A stretch of DNA of 64,000 nucleotides from Neisseria lactamica (GTDB taxonomy: Bacteria; Pseudomonadota; Gammaproteobacteria; Burkholderiales; Neisseriaceae). The number at the start of each line of letters is the position of its first letter. Within the stretch, counting starts at the first letter, position 1. Shown piece by piece: positions 34,256 through 43,448 of the stretch. The position numbers and the translations under genes were made by a program. Where the stretch lies: the NCBI RefSeq assembly GCF_901482445.1, contig NZ_LR590477.1, positions 1,178,001 to 1,242,000 of the forward strand. Direction: 5' to 3'. Below the pieces are notes generated by a model, which was not told where the DNA came from, did no database searches, and saw only the letters and a program-made list of their open reading frames with translations.

Positions 34256-36052
34256 ATGAATACCGTATCGAATTACCTGTCCGCATTGCGCGAAGCGATG
34301 AAGGCGCAAGGTTTGGACGCGCTCGTCATCCCTTCCGCCGACCCCCACCTGTCCGAATACCTGCCCGAGCATTGGCAGGCGCGGCGCGAATTGTCGGGCT
34401 TTACCGGCTCGGTCGGCACATTCGTCATTACCGCCGACGAAGCGGGCGTATGGGTGGACAGCCGCTATTGGGAACAAGCCGCCAAGCAGCTTGCGGACAG
34501 CGGCATTGAGCTGCAAAAAAGCGGTCAAGTGCCGCCGTACAACGAATGGCTGGCGGCAAACCTGCCCGAAAACGCCGCCGTCGGCATCCCTTCCGATATG
34601 GTGTCGCTCACCGGCAAACGCACTTTGGCGCAATCCCTGGCCGCCAAAAACATCCGCATCGAACACCCGGATAATTTACTGAATCAAGTGTGGACAAGCC
34701 GTCCCGCCCTCCCCGCCGAAACCGTGTTCATCCACGACCCCGACTATGTTTCCGAAACCGCCGCCGAAAAACTCGCCCGCGTGCGCGCCGTGATGGCGGA
34801 AAAAGGCGCGGATTACCACTTGGTTTCCTCGCTTGACGACATCGCTTGGCTGACCAACCTGCGCGGCAGCGACGTGCCTTTCAACCCTGTTTTCGTATCC
34901 TTCCTGCTGATTGGCAAAGACAGCGCCGTCCTGTTTACCGAACAATGCCGTCTGAACGCAGAAGCCGCCGCCGCGCTGCAAACCGCCGGCATCACGGTCG
35001 AGCCTTACGCCCAAGTTGCCGGCAAACTCGCGCAAATCGGCGGCGCGCTGCTCATCGAGCCGAACAAAACCGCCGTCAGCACGCTTGTGCGCCTGCCCGA
35101 AAGCGTGCGCCTGATTGAAGGCACCAACCCGTCCACGCTGTTCAAATCCTGCAAATCCGAAGCCGACATCGCCCATATCCGCGAAGCGATGGAACAAGAC
35201 GGCGCGGCGTTGTGCGGTTTCTTCGCCGAGTTTGAAGACATCATCGGCAAGGGCGGCAGCCTGACCGAAATCGACGTGGATACGATGCTCTACCGCCACC
35301 GCAGCGCGCGCCCGGGGTTTGTGTCCTTGAGTTTCGACACCATCGCGGGCTTCAACGCCAACGGCGCACTGCCGCATTACAGCGCAACGCCCGAAAGCCA
35401 CAGCACCATTAAGGGCGACGGTCTGCTGCTCATCGACTCCGGCGCGCAATACAAAGGCGGCACGACCGACATCACCCGCGTCGTCCCCGTCGGCACGCCC
35501 ACAGCAGAACAAAAACGCGACAACACGCTCGTCCTCAAAGCCCATATCGCGCTTGCCGAAGCCGTGTTCCCCGAAAACATCCCCTCGCCGCTGATTGACG
35601 CGATTTGCCGCAAACCTCTGTGGCAGGCGCAGTGCGACTACGGACACGGCACCGGCCACGGCGTAGGCTATTTCCTCAACGTCCACGAAGGCCCGCAACG
35701 CATCGCCTTCGCCGCCCCCGCCACGCCCGAAACCGCGATGAAAAAAGGGATGGTAACCTCCATCGAGCCCGGCCTCTACCGTCCGGGAAAATGGGGCATC
35801 CGCATTGAAAACCTCGCCGCCAACCAAGCCGTCACCAACCCGCAGGAAACCGGGTTCGGCAGCTTCCTCTGTTTTGAAACCCTGACCCTCTGCCCTATCG
35901 ATACACGCCTGATGGACACCGCCCTGATGACCGACGGCGAAATCGACTGGGTCAACCGCTACCACGCCGAAGTCCGCCGCCGCCTCGAGCCGCTGACTGA
36001 AGGCGCGGCAAAAGCGTGGCTGATCAAACGCACCGAACCGCTGGCGCGTTAA
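34256..36052 (+). CDS. Xaa-Pro aminopeptidase, M24B family
   Basis: This 598-residue cytoplasmic peptidase removes the N-terminal residue from peptides with Pro in second position. The length and three-domain layout (two creatinase-like N-terminal domains, then the pita-bread catalytic domain from about residue 300) match the long APP1 type rather than the shorter E. coli PepP. Metal-binding residues are seen in LIDSGAQYKGGTTDITR, GTGHGVGYFLNVHEGPQ and SIEPGLYRPG. GGAGG lies upstream of the ATG. A DUS hairpin terminator follows. Confidence 0.93.
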   Translation: MNTVSNYLSALREAMKAQGLDALVIPSADPHLSEYLPEHWQARRELSGFTGSVGTFVITADEAGVWVDSRYWEQAAKQLADSGIELQKSGQVPPYNEWLAANLPENAAVGIPSDMVSLTGKRTLAQSLAAKNIRIEHPDNLLNQVWTSRPALPAETVFIHDPDYVSETAAEKLARVRAVMAEKGADYHLVSSLDDIAWLTNLRGSDVPFNPVFVSFLLIGKDSAVLFTEQCRLNAEAAAALQTAGITVEPYAQVAGKLAQIGGALLIEPNKTAVSTLVRLPESVRLIEGTNPSTLFKSCKSEADIAHIREAMEQDGAALCGFFAEFEDIIGKGGSLTEIDVDTMLYRHRSARPGFVSLSFDTIAGFNANGALPHYSATPESHSTIKGDGLLLIDSGAQYKGGTTDITRVVPVGTPTAEQKRDNTLVLKAHIALAEAVFPENIPSPLIDAICRKPLWQAQCDYGHGTGHGVGYFLNVHEGPQRIAFAAPATPETAMKKGMVTSIEPGLYRPGKWGIRIENLAANQAVTNPQETGFGSFLCFETLTLCPIDTRLMDTALMTDGEIDWVNRYHAEVRRRLEPLTEGAAKAWLIKRTEPLAR

Positions 36053-36064
36053 ACGGCACGGCGC

Positions 36065-36103
36065 AACAAATGCCGTCTGAAAGCCCTTCAGACGGCATTT
36101 GTT
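36065..36103 (+). terminator. DUS hairpin terminator of the aminopeptidase gene
   Basis: A long perfect stem, AACAAATGCCGTCTGAA with TTCAGACGGCATTTGTT, lies 13 bases after the stop. A second DUS pair at about 36182-36222 follows. Confidence 0.88.
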
Positions 36104-36317
36104 TCCCAAAACATCCCGCACCGTTTTCATCTTGCCGCAAGCAAATACCAATCCGTTTTGCGGCAAATGCACAAAAAGCCCGATGCCGTCTGAAACGCCA
36201 AACAGGCTTCAGACGGCATTTATAGCGGATGAAAACAGAAACGTTATTCCCGCAAAAACAGTTGCGCAGGGCGGGCTTCGGCCCGCCGGCTCCCACCATC
36301 TTCATCCTAAAATCCCG

Positions 36318-37220
36318 TCATTCCCGCGCAGGCGGGAATCCAGGCTCGTTGGACTTCAGCCCTTTCCGATAAATTCCTGCTGCTTTTCATTCCTAGATTC
36401 CCACTTTCGTGGGAATGACGGCGGTGGGTTTCGGTTATTTCCGATAAATCGCCGCCGTTTCCCGTCATTCCCGCGCAGGCGGGAATCCGGTTTTTTGAGC
36501 TCCAGCCATTGCCGATAAATTGCTTTAACGTTGCATTTCCGGATTCCCACTTTCGTGGGAATGACGCGATTTTAGATTTCTGTTTTTGATTTTCTGTTTT
36601 TGTAAGCGTCTATCCTGTCCGGTTTCGGTTTTTTTTTGGATTTCGGGCAACTTCCAAACCGTCATTCCCGCGCAGGCGGGAATCCAGGCTCGTTGGACTT
36701 CAGCCCTTTCCGATAAATTCCTGCTGCTTTTCATTCCTAGATTCCCACTTTCGTGGGAATGACGGCGGTGGGTTTCGGTTATTTCCGATAAATCGCCGCC
36801 GTTTCCCGTCATTCCCGCGCAGGCGGGAATCCAAGCTCGTTGTACTTCAGCCCTTTCCGATAAATTCCTGCTGCTTTTCATTCCTAGATTCCCACTTTCG
36901 TGGGAATGACGGCGGCGGGGATTTCGGTTATTTCCGATAAATCGCTGCCGTTTCCCGTCATTCCCGCGCAGGCGGGAATCTAGTCCGTTCGGTTTCAGTT
37001 ATTTCCGATAAATTCCTGTTGCGTTTCCGGATTCCCGCTTTCGCGGGAATGACGAATTTCAAAGTTATGGCGTTATCAAAAAAACAGAAATCCCCCCGCC
37101 GTCATTCCTACCTTCGTATTTTGATTTTCTGTTTTTCGCGGGGAGGACGATTTAGAAATTACCCGAAACCTCAAAAAAACCGAAACCGAACGGTCTAGAT
37201 TCCCGCTTTCGCGGGAATGA
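36318..37220. repeat. dRS3 repeat array (NIME-type)
   Basis: Eleven dRS3 units (ATTCCC, eight bases, GGGAAT) lie at about 36320, 36397, 36467, 36543, 36664, 36741, 36811, 36888, 36960, 37031 and 37199. The units between them are 50-100 bp repeat sequences. About 170 bp at 36318-36488 recurs nearly unchanged at 36662-36832. No gene is present in the 1.2 kb between the aminopeptidase gene and purH. Confidence 0.9.
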
Positions 37221-37248
37221 CGGGTTTCAGAATTACGGCAAGGCGCAA

Positions 37249-37281
37249 AAAATGCCGTCTGAAAGCCCTTCAGACGGCATT
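37249..37281 (-). terminator. DUS hairpin terminator of purH
   Basis: AATGCCGTCTGAA pairs with TTCAGACGGCATT. It lies 17 bases past the purH stop, with the A run on the plus strand giving a U run in the transcript. Confidence 0.85.
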
Positions 37282-37297
37282 GCCTTGTTCATCTGCC

Positions 37298-38878
37298 TTA
37301 ATGGCGGAAATGACGGATGCCGGTTACGACCATGGCGATACCGTGTTCGTCTGCCGCGTCGAAGACTTCTTGATCGCGCATCGAACCTGCCGGATGGATG
37401 ATGGCTTTAATGCCCTGTTCGGCAATCACATCCACGCCGTCGCGGAAGGGGAAGAAGGCATCGGATGCGGCACACGCGCCGTTGAGGTCGAAATTGGCGT
37501 CCTGCGCTTTGCGGGCGGCGATGCGGGTGCTGTCCACGCGGCTCATTTGGCCTGCACCGATGCCGTAAGTTTGACCGCCTTTACCGAACACGATGGCGTT
37601 GGATTTGACGTATTTTGCGACGTTCCAGACGAACAGCAAATCGTTCCATTCCTGCTCGGTCGGTTGGCGTTTGGAGACGACTTTCAAATCGGCGCGGCTG
37701 ATGCGGTGAACGTCGGGCGTTTGCACCAACAGTCCGCCGCCGACGCGTTTGAGTTCGAAGCGGTTTGCGCCTGCTTCAAGAGGCACTTCCAATACGCGCA
37801 CGTTTTTCTTGGCGGCGGCGATTTCGAGGGCTTCGGCGGTGAACTTCGGCGCCATCAGGACTTCCATAAACTGATTGTCGGTAATGTGTTTGACGGTTGC
37901 ACCGTCTACTTCGCGGTTGAAGGCGATGATGCCGCCGAACGCGCTGGTGGTGTCGGTGGCGTAGGCGAGCTTGTAGGCGGTCAAGGTATCGGCTGCAACG
38001 GCAACGCCGCACGGATTGGCGTGTTTCACAATCACGCAGGCGGGCGCGTCGAAGGATTTGACGGCTTCCCAAGCGGCATCGGCATCGGCGATGTTGTTGT
38101 ACGACAATTCTTTACCTTGCAGCTGTTTGTAGGCGGCGAGGCTGCCGGCGGCGGGGTGAATATCGCGGTAGAACGCGGCGCACTGGTGCGGATTTTCGCC
38201 ATAGCGCATGTCTTGTACTTTAATCCAGCTTTGGTTGAACCGGCCGGGGAATCCGGCGATTTCGGGCTCTCCGCTCAAAACGCCGTCTGAAAGCGAGGTC
38301 AGGTAGTTGGAAATCATACCGTCGTATTCGGCGGTGTGGCTGAACGCTTTGCGCGAAAGGTTGAAACGGGTTTTGTCGCTCAATGCGCCGCCGTTGGCTT
38401 CCATTTCGGCGGCGATGGCGGGGAAGTCGGCGGGGTCGGTAACGATGGCGACGTGTTTCCAGTTTTTCGCGGCGGAGCGCACCATAGTCGGGCCGCCGAT
38501 GTCGATGTTTTCAATCGCGTCTTCCAGTGTGCAGTTTGGTTTGGCGATGGTGGCGGCGAAGGGGTAAAGATTGACGCACACGAGGTCGATGTTGCCGATG
38601 CCGTGTTCTTCCATCTTGGCGACGTGTTCGTCCAAATCGCGCCGGCCCAAAATACCGCCGTGGATTTTCGGATGCAGCGTTTTCACGCGGCCGTCGAGCA
38701 TTTCGGGGAAACCGGTGTAGTCGGCAACTTCAATCACGGGAACGCCCGCATCGGCAAGCAGCTTCGCCGTGCCGCCGGTGGAGAGGATTTCGACACCGAG
38801 CTTGGTCAGGGTTTGGGCAAATTCGACTGCGCCCGTCTTGTCGGACAGGCTGATCAGGGCGCGTTTGATGGAAGGCAT
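37298..38878 (-). CDS. purH: Bifunctional AICAR transformylase / IMP cyclohydrolase
   Basis: PurH does the last two steps of purine synthesis, formylating AICAR and closing the ring to IMP. The 526-residue protein has the methylglyoxal-synthase-like cyclohydrolase domain first (KRALISLSDKTG, LSTGGTAKLLADAGV). The transformylase domain follows (QGKELSYNNIADADAAWE, KHANPCGVA). Length and order are standard. It is a single gene between repeat-rich DNA and the ClC gene. Confidence 0.97.
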   Translation of the reverse strand: MPSIKRALISLSDKTGAVEFAQTLTKLGVEILSTGGTAKLLADAGVPVIEVADYTGFPEMLDGRVKTLHPKIHGGILGRRDLDEHVAKMEEHGIGNIDLVCVNLYPFAATIAKPNCTLEDAIENIDIGGPTMVRSAAKNWKHVAIVTDPADFPAIAAEMEANGGALSDKTRFNLSRKAFSHTAEYDGMISNYLTSLSDGVLSGEPEIAGFPGRFNQSWIKVQDMRYGENPHQCAAFYRDIHPAAGSLAAYKQLQGKELSYNNIADADAAWEAVKSFDAPACVIVKHANPCGVAVAADTLTAYKLAYATDTTSAFGGIIAFNREVDGATVKHITDNQFMEVLMAPKFTAEALEIAAAKKNVRVLEVPLEAGANRFELKRVGGGLLVQTPDVHRISRADLKVVSKRQPTEQEWNDLLFVWNVAKYVKSNAIVFGKGGQTYGIGAGQMSRVDSTRIAARKAQDANFDLNGACAASDAFFPFRDGVDVIAEQGIKAIIHPAGSMRDQEVFDAADEHGIAMVVTGIRHFRH

Positions 38879-38999
38879 AGGGATTTCCTTTTTCTGACGT
38901 TGGGATGGGAAACGGTAATGTTGTCGGGGCGGTATTATCCGCTATTTTCCACTTTCCGGCAGTAGGTTTTTGCAGATATTGTTGACAATCCCCCAAAGG

Positions 39000-39033
39000 A
39001 ATGCCGTCTGAAAACCGGTTTCAGACGGCATTT
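39000..39033 (-). terminator. DUS hairpin after the ClC channel gene
   Basis: AATGCCGTCTGAAAA pairs with TTTCAGACGGCATT, ten bases beyond the ClC stop. It separates that gene from purH on the same strand. Confidence 0.82.
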
Positions 39034-39043
39034 TGCCTTTCGG

Positions 39044-40267
39044 TTATTTACATCCCATTTTCCTTGCCGTCCATACCGCGCCCGCCATACCCGTACATAA
39101 AGGCATCAACAAAGCGGCGGGGGCGTAGGTGAGTTCCAAAATAAAGACGGCGGCGGTCAGCGGCATATTGAGGGAAACGCCGAGGAAAACGGCGGTGCCG
39201 ACGACTGCCGCGCTTTCAGACGGCATTTCGGGGAAAACGCTGTTCCACGCGGCGGCGGCTGCAAAAGAAATGGTGCTGCCGAGCATCATAGACGGCGTAA
39301 TCAGTCCGCCGTATGCGCCTGCCGCCAACGCCATCAAGACAACCAGCCATTTGACGGCGGTCAGCTCAAGGCTGTGTTGCCAGTCGGTCAATCCGCCAAA
39401 GGTCAGTTGGTTGCCTGCTTTGCCGTTGCCCAAAATTTCGGGAAACCAAACGGCAATCGCGCCGATGAGTGCAAACAAAGCAATCGCCAAAGGAATAATT
39501 CTCGGATTGTCGCGCTTGAGGAAGGGGAACTTTTCGGCACTGCGCCGGAAATATACCGCCGTTGCGCCCAGTATCGGGCCGATGACGGCGGAAAACCAAA
39601 GTAATGAGGTGTTTACGGCAAGGTTGGCGGGATGATATTGCTGCACGTCGCCTAAGCCGATGCGCGCGACGGCGGTGGCAATGACCGAAGTCAGCAACGC
39701 GGCGGCGGCGGCCTGCTGCGTCCACACGCCCAACATCGCTTCGAGGATAAACAGCGTAGAGGCGAGCGGCACGTTATACACCGCCGCCAAACCCGCGCCC
39801 GAGGCGCAAGCAATCAGCAGCCGCATTTCGTCTTCGTCCAAACCCAACCTCCTGCCGCCGACAAAAGCAAACGCGGCAGTCATTTCACGCGGCGCAACTT
39901 CCCGTCCGAGCGGTGAACCGAGTCCGACCGTTATGATTTGCAGCAGAACGTGGAAAACCGTCGTCAGAAACGGCAGCCCCTGCAACGGCTGCTTCAATGC
40001 CACCTTGATTCCGATTTGCGGCTTGCCGAAACGTTTGAGCAACCACCAGCCGCCGCCTGCCAACATACCGCACAGAATCAATACGCCCAAACGCCGCCCT
40101 TCCGAAGCACGGGCCACGCCTTCGCGGAACGAAGTGTACACGCCGTCCGCGCCATAACCGTATGCCGTATGCTGTATGAAGTGCATCAGTTCCGTCAGCA
40201 CAATGCCGACCAAACCGCCGATAACGCCTGCTGCTGCCAGGGCAAACCAAAATTTTCTGCGTCCCAC
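39044..40267 (-). CDS. ClC-family anion channel or exchanger
   Basis: This 407-residue polytopic protein shows ClC signatures: GLGSPLGREVAPREM with the gating Glu, GAGLAAVYNVPLASTLFILE, and GAYGGLITPSMMLGS. No C-terminal CBS domains are present. It likely moves chloride or another halide across the inner membrane. A DUS (39215-39226) is read in frame as MPSE in the cytoplasmic or loop stretch FPEMPSESAAVVG, a site where the repeat has been accepted in the protein. Confidence 0.9.
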   Translation of the reverse strand: MGRRKFWFALAAAGVIGGLVGIVLTELMHFIQHTAYGYGADGVYTSFREGVARASEGRRLGVLILCGMLAGGGWWLLKRFGKPQIGIKVALKQPLQGLPFLTTVFHVLLQIITVGLGSPLGREVAPREMTAAFAFVGGRRLGLDEDEMRLLIACASGAGLAAVYNVPLASTLFILEAMLGVWTQQAAAAALLTSVIATAVARIGLGDVQQYHPANLAVNTSLLWFSAVIGPILGATAVYFRRSAEKFPFLKRDNPRIIPLAIALFALIGAIAVWFPEILGNGKAGNQLTFGGLTDWQHSLELTAVKWLVVLMALAAGAYGGLITPSMMLGSTISFAAAAAWNSVFPEMPSESAAVVGTAVFLGVSLNMPLTAAVFILELTYAPAALLMPLCTGMAGAVWTARKMGCK

Positions 40268-40285
40268 TGTCGTTCCTGCCGTTCA

Positions 40286-40316
40286 AATGCCGTCTGAAAA
40301 CCTTTCAGACGGCATT
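40286..40316 (-). terminator. DUS hairpin after serB
   Basis: AATGCCGTCTGAAA and TTTCAGACGGCATT form a tight hairpin 14 bases after the serB stop, before the ClC gene. Confidence 0.85.
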
Positions 40317-40330
40317 CGTTTCCTATCCGC

Positions 40331-41164
40331 CTATCCGAACAGGCCGCGTACACGCTCCAAACCGCCGAAGTTGATACAGGCATCGGCGGCTGCCCGCGCT
40401 TTCGGTTTGGCACGGTAAGCCACGCCTATGCCCGCTTCTTTGAGCATCGGAATATCGTTCGCACCGTCGCCCACCGCCAACACCTGATGCGGCTGCAATC
40501 CGAGGCGGCTGCGGTATTCGCGCAACAAATCCGCCTTTGCCTGCGCGTCGATGATTCTGCCTTTCAGACGGCCGGTCAGCCTGCCGTTTTCAATTTCCAA
40601 AACATTGGCGTGCTGGTATTCGAAGCCGAGGCGTTGTTGCAGACGTTCGGTAAAAAACGTGAAGCCGCCCGACACCAGCAGAAATTTCACATTGTGCCTT
40701 TTGCATTCGTCCAACAAAAATTCCGCACCGGGCGAGAGCTTCAAAACGTTTTCATAAACGTCCGCCAAAACCCGTTCGTCCAATCTCGCCAACAGGGCGA
40801 CGCGGCTGCGTAAAGACTGTTCGAAATCGAGTTCGCCGCGCATCGAACGCTCGGTAATTTCCGCTACCTTGTCTTTTAAACCCACGCCTGCCGCAATTTC
40901 ATCGACGCATTCGATGGTAATCAGCGTCGAATCCATATCGCTGACAATCAAACCGAGTTCGTCGAAATCCATATCCGGCAACACGGCGTGGTCGATTTGA
41001 CGGCTGCCAAGCAACGCCGCGTCTTTTTCGCTTAAAAAAAACCCTTCTTCAACAATAAAACGCATACGCTTTTCATCGGCACAATCAGGTTCGGGAAGGC
41101 GGGAAAGGAAGTCGGAAGGCAGGGCTTCGGCGGAGGGAAATTGGAGGACGAGGGCTTGCGGCAT
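40331..41164 (-). CDS. serB: Phosphoserine phosphatase
   Basis: SerB removes phosphate from phosphoserine in the last step of serine synthesis. The 277-residue HAD-family protein has the nucleophile motif VSDMDSTLITIECVDE, motif II FLLVSGGFTFF and motif IV VGDGANDIPMLKEAG. The N-terminal 80 residues form the small extra domain common in proteobacterial SerB. It stands alone between the ClC gene and the pnt region. Confidence 0.95.
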   Translation of the reverse strand: MPQALVLQFPSAEALPSDFLSRLPEPDCADEKRMRFIVEEGFFLSEKDAALLGSRQIDHAVLPDMDFDELGLIVSDMDSTLITIECVDEIAAGVGLKDKVAEITERSMRGELDFEQSLRSRVALLARLDERVLADVYENVLKLSPGAEFLLDECKRHNVKFLLVSGGFTFFTERLQQRLGFEYQHANVLEIENGRLTGRLKGRIIDAQAKADLLREYRSRLGLQPHQVLAVGDGANDIPMLKEAGIGVAYRAKPKARAAADACINFGGLERVRGLFG

Positions 41165-41356
41165 AACGGCGGCTCAAAAAATGCGGATTATATAGTGAAA
41201 CGGCAAAGAATGTTACGGCGGGCGGGACTGCAATCGGAAAATGACTTCAAACGCAAACGGCAGTATTGTGTCGGACAACACGGGAAAATGCCGCAACTAT
41301 TGCCAGCCTGATGAAAATTCGTTATAAGGGGATTATCTAAAATATATTAACATTTG

Positions 41357-41425
41357 AAGTGAATCGGCTTTAAACCGGTACGGCGTTGCTCCGCCCTGCC
41401 CCGATTTAAATTTAACCCACGATAC
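41357..41425. repeat. Degenerate Correia-type remnant upstream of pntA
   Basis: The sequence contains GTGAATCGG, CCGGTACGGCGTTGC and ATTTAAATTTAACCCACGATA, all recognisable pieces of CREE. Only one terminus is left, with mismatches. It ends 30 bases before the pntA ATG. Confidence 0.6.
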
Positions 41426-41454
41426 ATATAAACAACCCGAAAAAGGATTCAGAG

Positions 41455-42996
41455 ATGAAAATCGGTATCCCACGCGAGTCATTATCCGGCGAAACCCGTG
41501 TCGCCTGCACGCCCGCCACCGTCGCCCTGCTGGGCAAACTGGGCTTTGAAACCGTTGTCGAAAGCGGCGCAGGTTTGGCGGCAAGTTTGGATGATGCCGC
41601 TTACCAAGCGGCAGGCGCGACCGTTGCCGACAAAGCAACGGTTTGGGCCTGCCCTTTGATTTATAAGGTCAACGCGCCGTCCGAAGGCGAGCTGCCGCTT
41701 TTGAACGAAGGTCAAACCATCGTCAGCTTCCTGTGGCCGCGCCAAAACGAGGCTTTGGTCGAAGCCTTGCGCGCCAAGAAAGTCAACGCGCTGGCGATGG
41801 ACATGGTGCCCCGTATTTCCCGCGCGCAGGCTTTGGACGCTTTGTCTTCGATGGCAAACATCAGCGGCTACCGCGCCGTGATTGAAGCCGCCAACGCCTT
41901 CGGGCGTTTCTTCACCGGTCAAATCACTGCCGCCGGCAAAGTGCCGCCCGCGCAGGTTTTGGTGATTGGTGCAGGTGTGGCAGGTTTGGCGGCGATCGGT
42001 ACGGCAAACTCGCTCGGCGCAGTGGTGCGCGCGTTCGATACCCGCTTGGAAGTGGCGGAACAAATCGAATCGATGGGCGGTAAGTTCCTGAAACTCGACT
42101 TCCCGCAAGAATCGGGCGGCAGCGGCGACGGCTACGCCAAAGTGATGAGCGACGAATTTATCGCCGCCGAGATGAAACTCTTTGCCGAGCAGGCGAAAGA
42201 AGTGGACATCATCATCACCACCGCCGCCATTCCGGGCAAACCCGCGCCCAAGCTGATTACCAAAGAAATGGTCGAAAGCATGAAACCCGGCTCCGTCATC
42301 GTCGATTTGGCGGCGGCGACGGGCGGCAACTGCGAACTCACCAAACCGGGCGAATTGTCCGTAACTGGCAACGGCGTGAAAATCATCGGCTACACCGACA
42401 TGGCAAACCGCCTTGCCGGACAGTCTTCCCAGCTTTACGCCACCAACCTGGTCAACCTGACCAAGCTGTTAAGCCCGAACAAAGACGGCGAAATCACGCT
42501 GGATTTTGAAGACGTAATCATCCGCAATATGACCGTTACCCGCGACGGCGAAATCACCTTCCCGCCTCCGCCGATTCAAGTTTCCGCCCAACCGCAGCAA
42601 ACGCCGTCTGAAAAAGCCGCGCCTGCCGCCAAGCCCGAACCGAAACCCGTTCCTCTGTGGAAAAAACTCGCGCCCGCCGTCATCGCCGCCGTATTGGTGC
42701 TGTGGGTCGGCGCGGTCGCACCCGCAGCATTCCTGAACCACTTTATCGTGTTCGTCCTCGCCTGCGTCATCGGCTACTACGTCGTCTGGAACGTCAGCCA
42801 CTCGCTGCACACACCGCTGATGTCGGTAACCAACGCCATCTCCGGCATCATCGTCGTCGGCGCACTGCTGCAAATCAGCCAAGGCAACAGTTTCGTGACC
42901 CTGCTTGCCTTCATCGCCATCCTGATTGCCGGCATCAACATCTTCGGCGGCTTCTTTGTGACGCGCCGCATGTTGAATATGTTTAGGAAAGGATAA
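41455..42996 (+). CDS. pntA: NAD(P) transhydrogenase subunit alpha
   Basis: PntA with PntB moves hydride between NADH and NADP+ coupled to proton flow. The 513-residue protein has the alanine-dehydrogenase-like NAD domain (KIGIPRESLSGETRVACTPA) and the Rossmann motif LVIGAGVAGLAAIGTA. A Pro/Ala linker follows, then about four membrane helices at the C-terminus. A DUS core (42603-42612) falls inside the linker, read as TPSEKAA. AAGGA precedes the ATG. It is followed after three bases by a MAPEG gene and then pntB. Confidence 0.96.
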   Translation: MKIGIPRESLSGETRVACTPATVALLGKLGFETVVESGAGLAASLDDAAYQAAGATVADKATVWACPLIYKVNAPSEGELPLLNEGQTIVSFLWPRQNEALVEALRAKKVNALAMDMVPRISRAQALDALSSMANISGYRAVIEAANAFGRFFTGQITAAGKVPPAQVLVIGAGVAGLAAIGTANSLGAVVRAFDTRLEVAEQIESMGGKFLKLDFPQESGGSGDGYAKVMSDEFIAAEMKLFAEQAKEVDIIITTAAIPGKPAPKLITKEMVESMKPGSVIVDLAAATGGNCELTKPGELSVTGNGVKIIGYTDMANRLAGQSSQLYATNLVNLTKLLSPNKDGEITLDFEDVIIRNMTVTRDGEITFPPPPIQVSAQPQQTPSEKAAPAAKPEPKPVPLWKKLAPAVIAAVLVLWVGAVAPAAFLNHFIVFVLACVIGYYVVWNVSHSLHTPLMSVTNAISGIIVVGALLQISQGNSFVTLLAFIAILIAGINIFGGFFVTRRMLNMFRKG

Positions 42997-42999
42997 AGC

Positions 43000-43383
43000 A
43001 TGACTTTCGCCTATTGGTGTATTCTGATTGCCTGCCTATTGCCGCTTTTTTGTGCGGCGTATGCCAAAAAAGCGGGCGGATTCCGGTTTAAAGACAACCA
43101 CAATCCGCGCGATTTTCTGGCGCATACGCAAGGCGCAGCCGCCCGTGCCCACGCCGCACAGCAAAACGGTTTTGAAGCCTTTGCACCGTTTGCCGCCGCC
43201 GTTTTGACGGCACACGCAACCGGCAATGCGGAGCAATCGACCATCAACACGCTTGCCGGTCTGTTCATCCTGTTCCGCCTCGCCTTTATCTGGTGCTATA
43301 TCGCCGACAAAGCCGCTATGCGCTCACTGATGTGGGCAGGCGGATTTGCCTGCACCGTCGGACTGTTTGTCGCGGCTGCTTAA
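43000..43383 (+). CDS. MAPEG-family membrane protein
   Basis: This 127-residue protein with four hydrophobic helices matches the bacterial MAPEG family (relatives of microsomal glutathione transferases): KDNHNPRDFLAHTQGAAARAHAAQQNGFEAF is its central conserved part, here given in outline as NPRDF, ARAHAAQQN and FEAF. The start is three bases after the pntA stop, so the two are cotranscribed and perhaps coupled. A DUS hairpin separates it from pntB. Its role within the transhydrogenase operon is unknown. Confidence 0.85.
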   Translation: MTFAYWCILIACLLPLFCAAYAKKAGGFRFKDNHNPRDFLAHTQGAAARAHAAQQNGFEAFAPFAAAVLTAHATGNAEQSTINTLAGLFILFRLAFIWCYIADKAAMRSLMWAGGFACTVGLFVAAA

Positions 43384-43388
43384 AACAG

Positions 43389-43416
43389 ATGCCGTCTGAA
43401 CAGTTCAGACGGCATC
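43389..43416 (+). terminator. DUS hairpin inside the pnt operon
   Basis: GATGCCGTCTGAAC and GTTCAGACGGCATC pair almost without a loop. There is no T run, so it may reduce rather than end transcription into pntB, or stabilise mRNA ends. Confidence 0.6.
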
Positions 43417-43448
43417 AAAAACAAATCATCGAAAATCGGAGAATTTCT

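Noticed and set aside
36318..37220. Regularly spaced palindromes resembling a CRISPR array
   Set aside because: The repeats are the known 20-bp dRS3 units with variable inner bases, the segments between them are themselves repeated, spacing is irregular and no cas genes are near.
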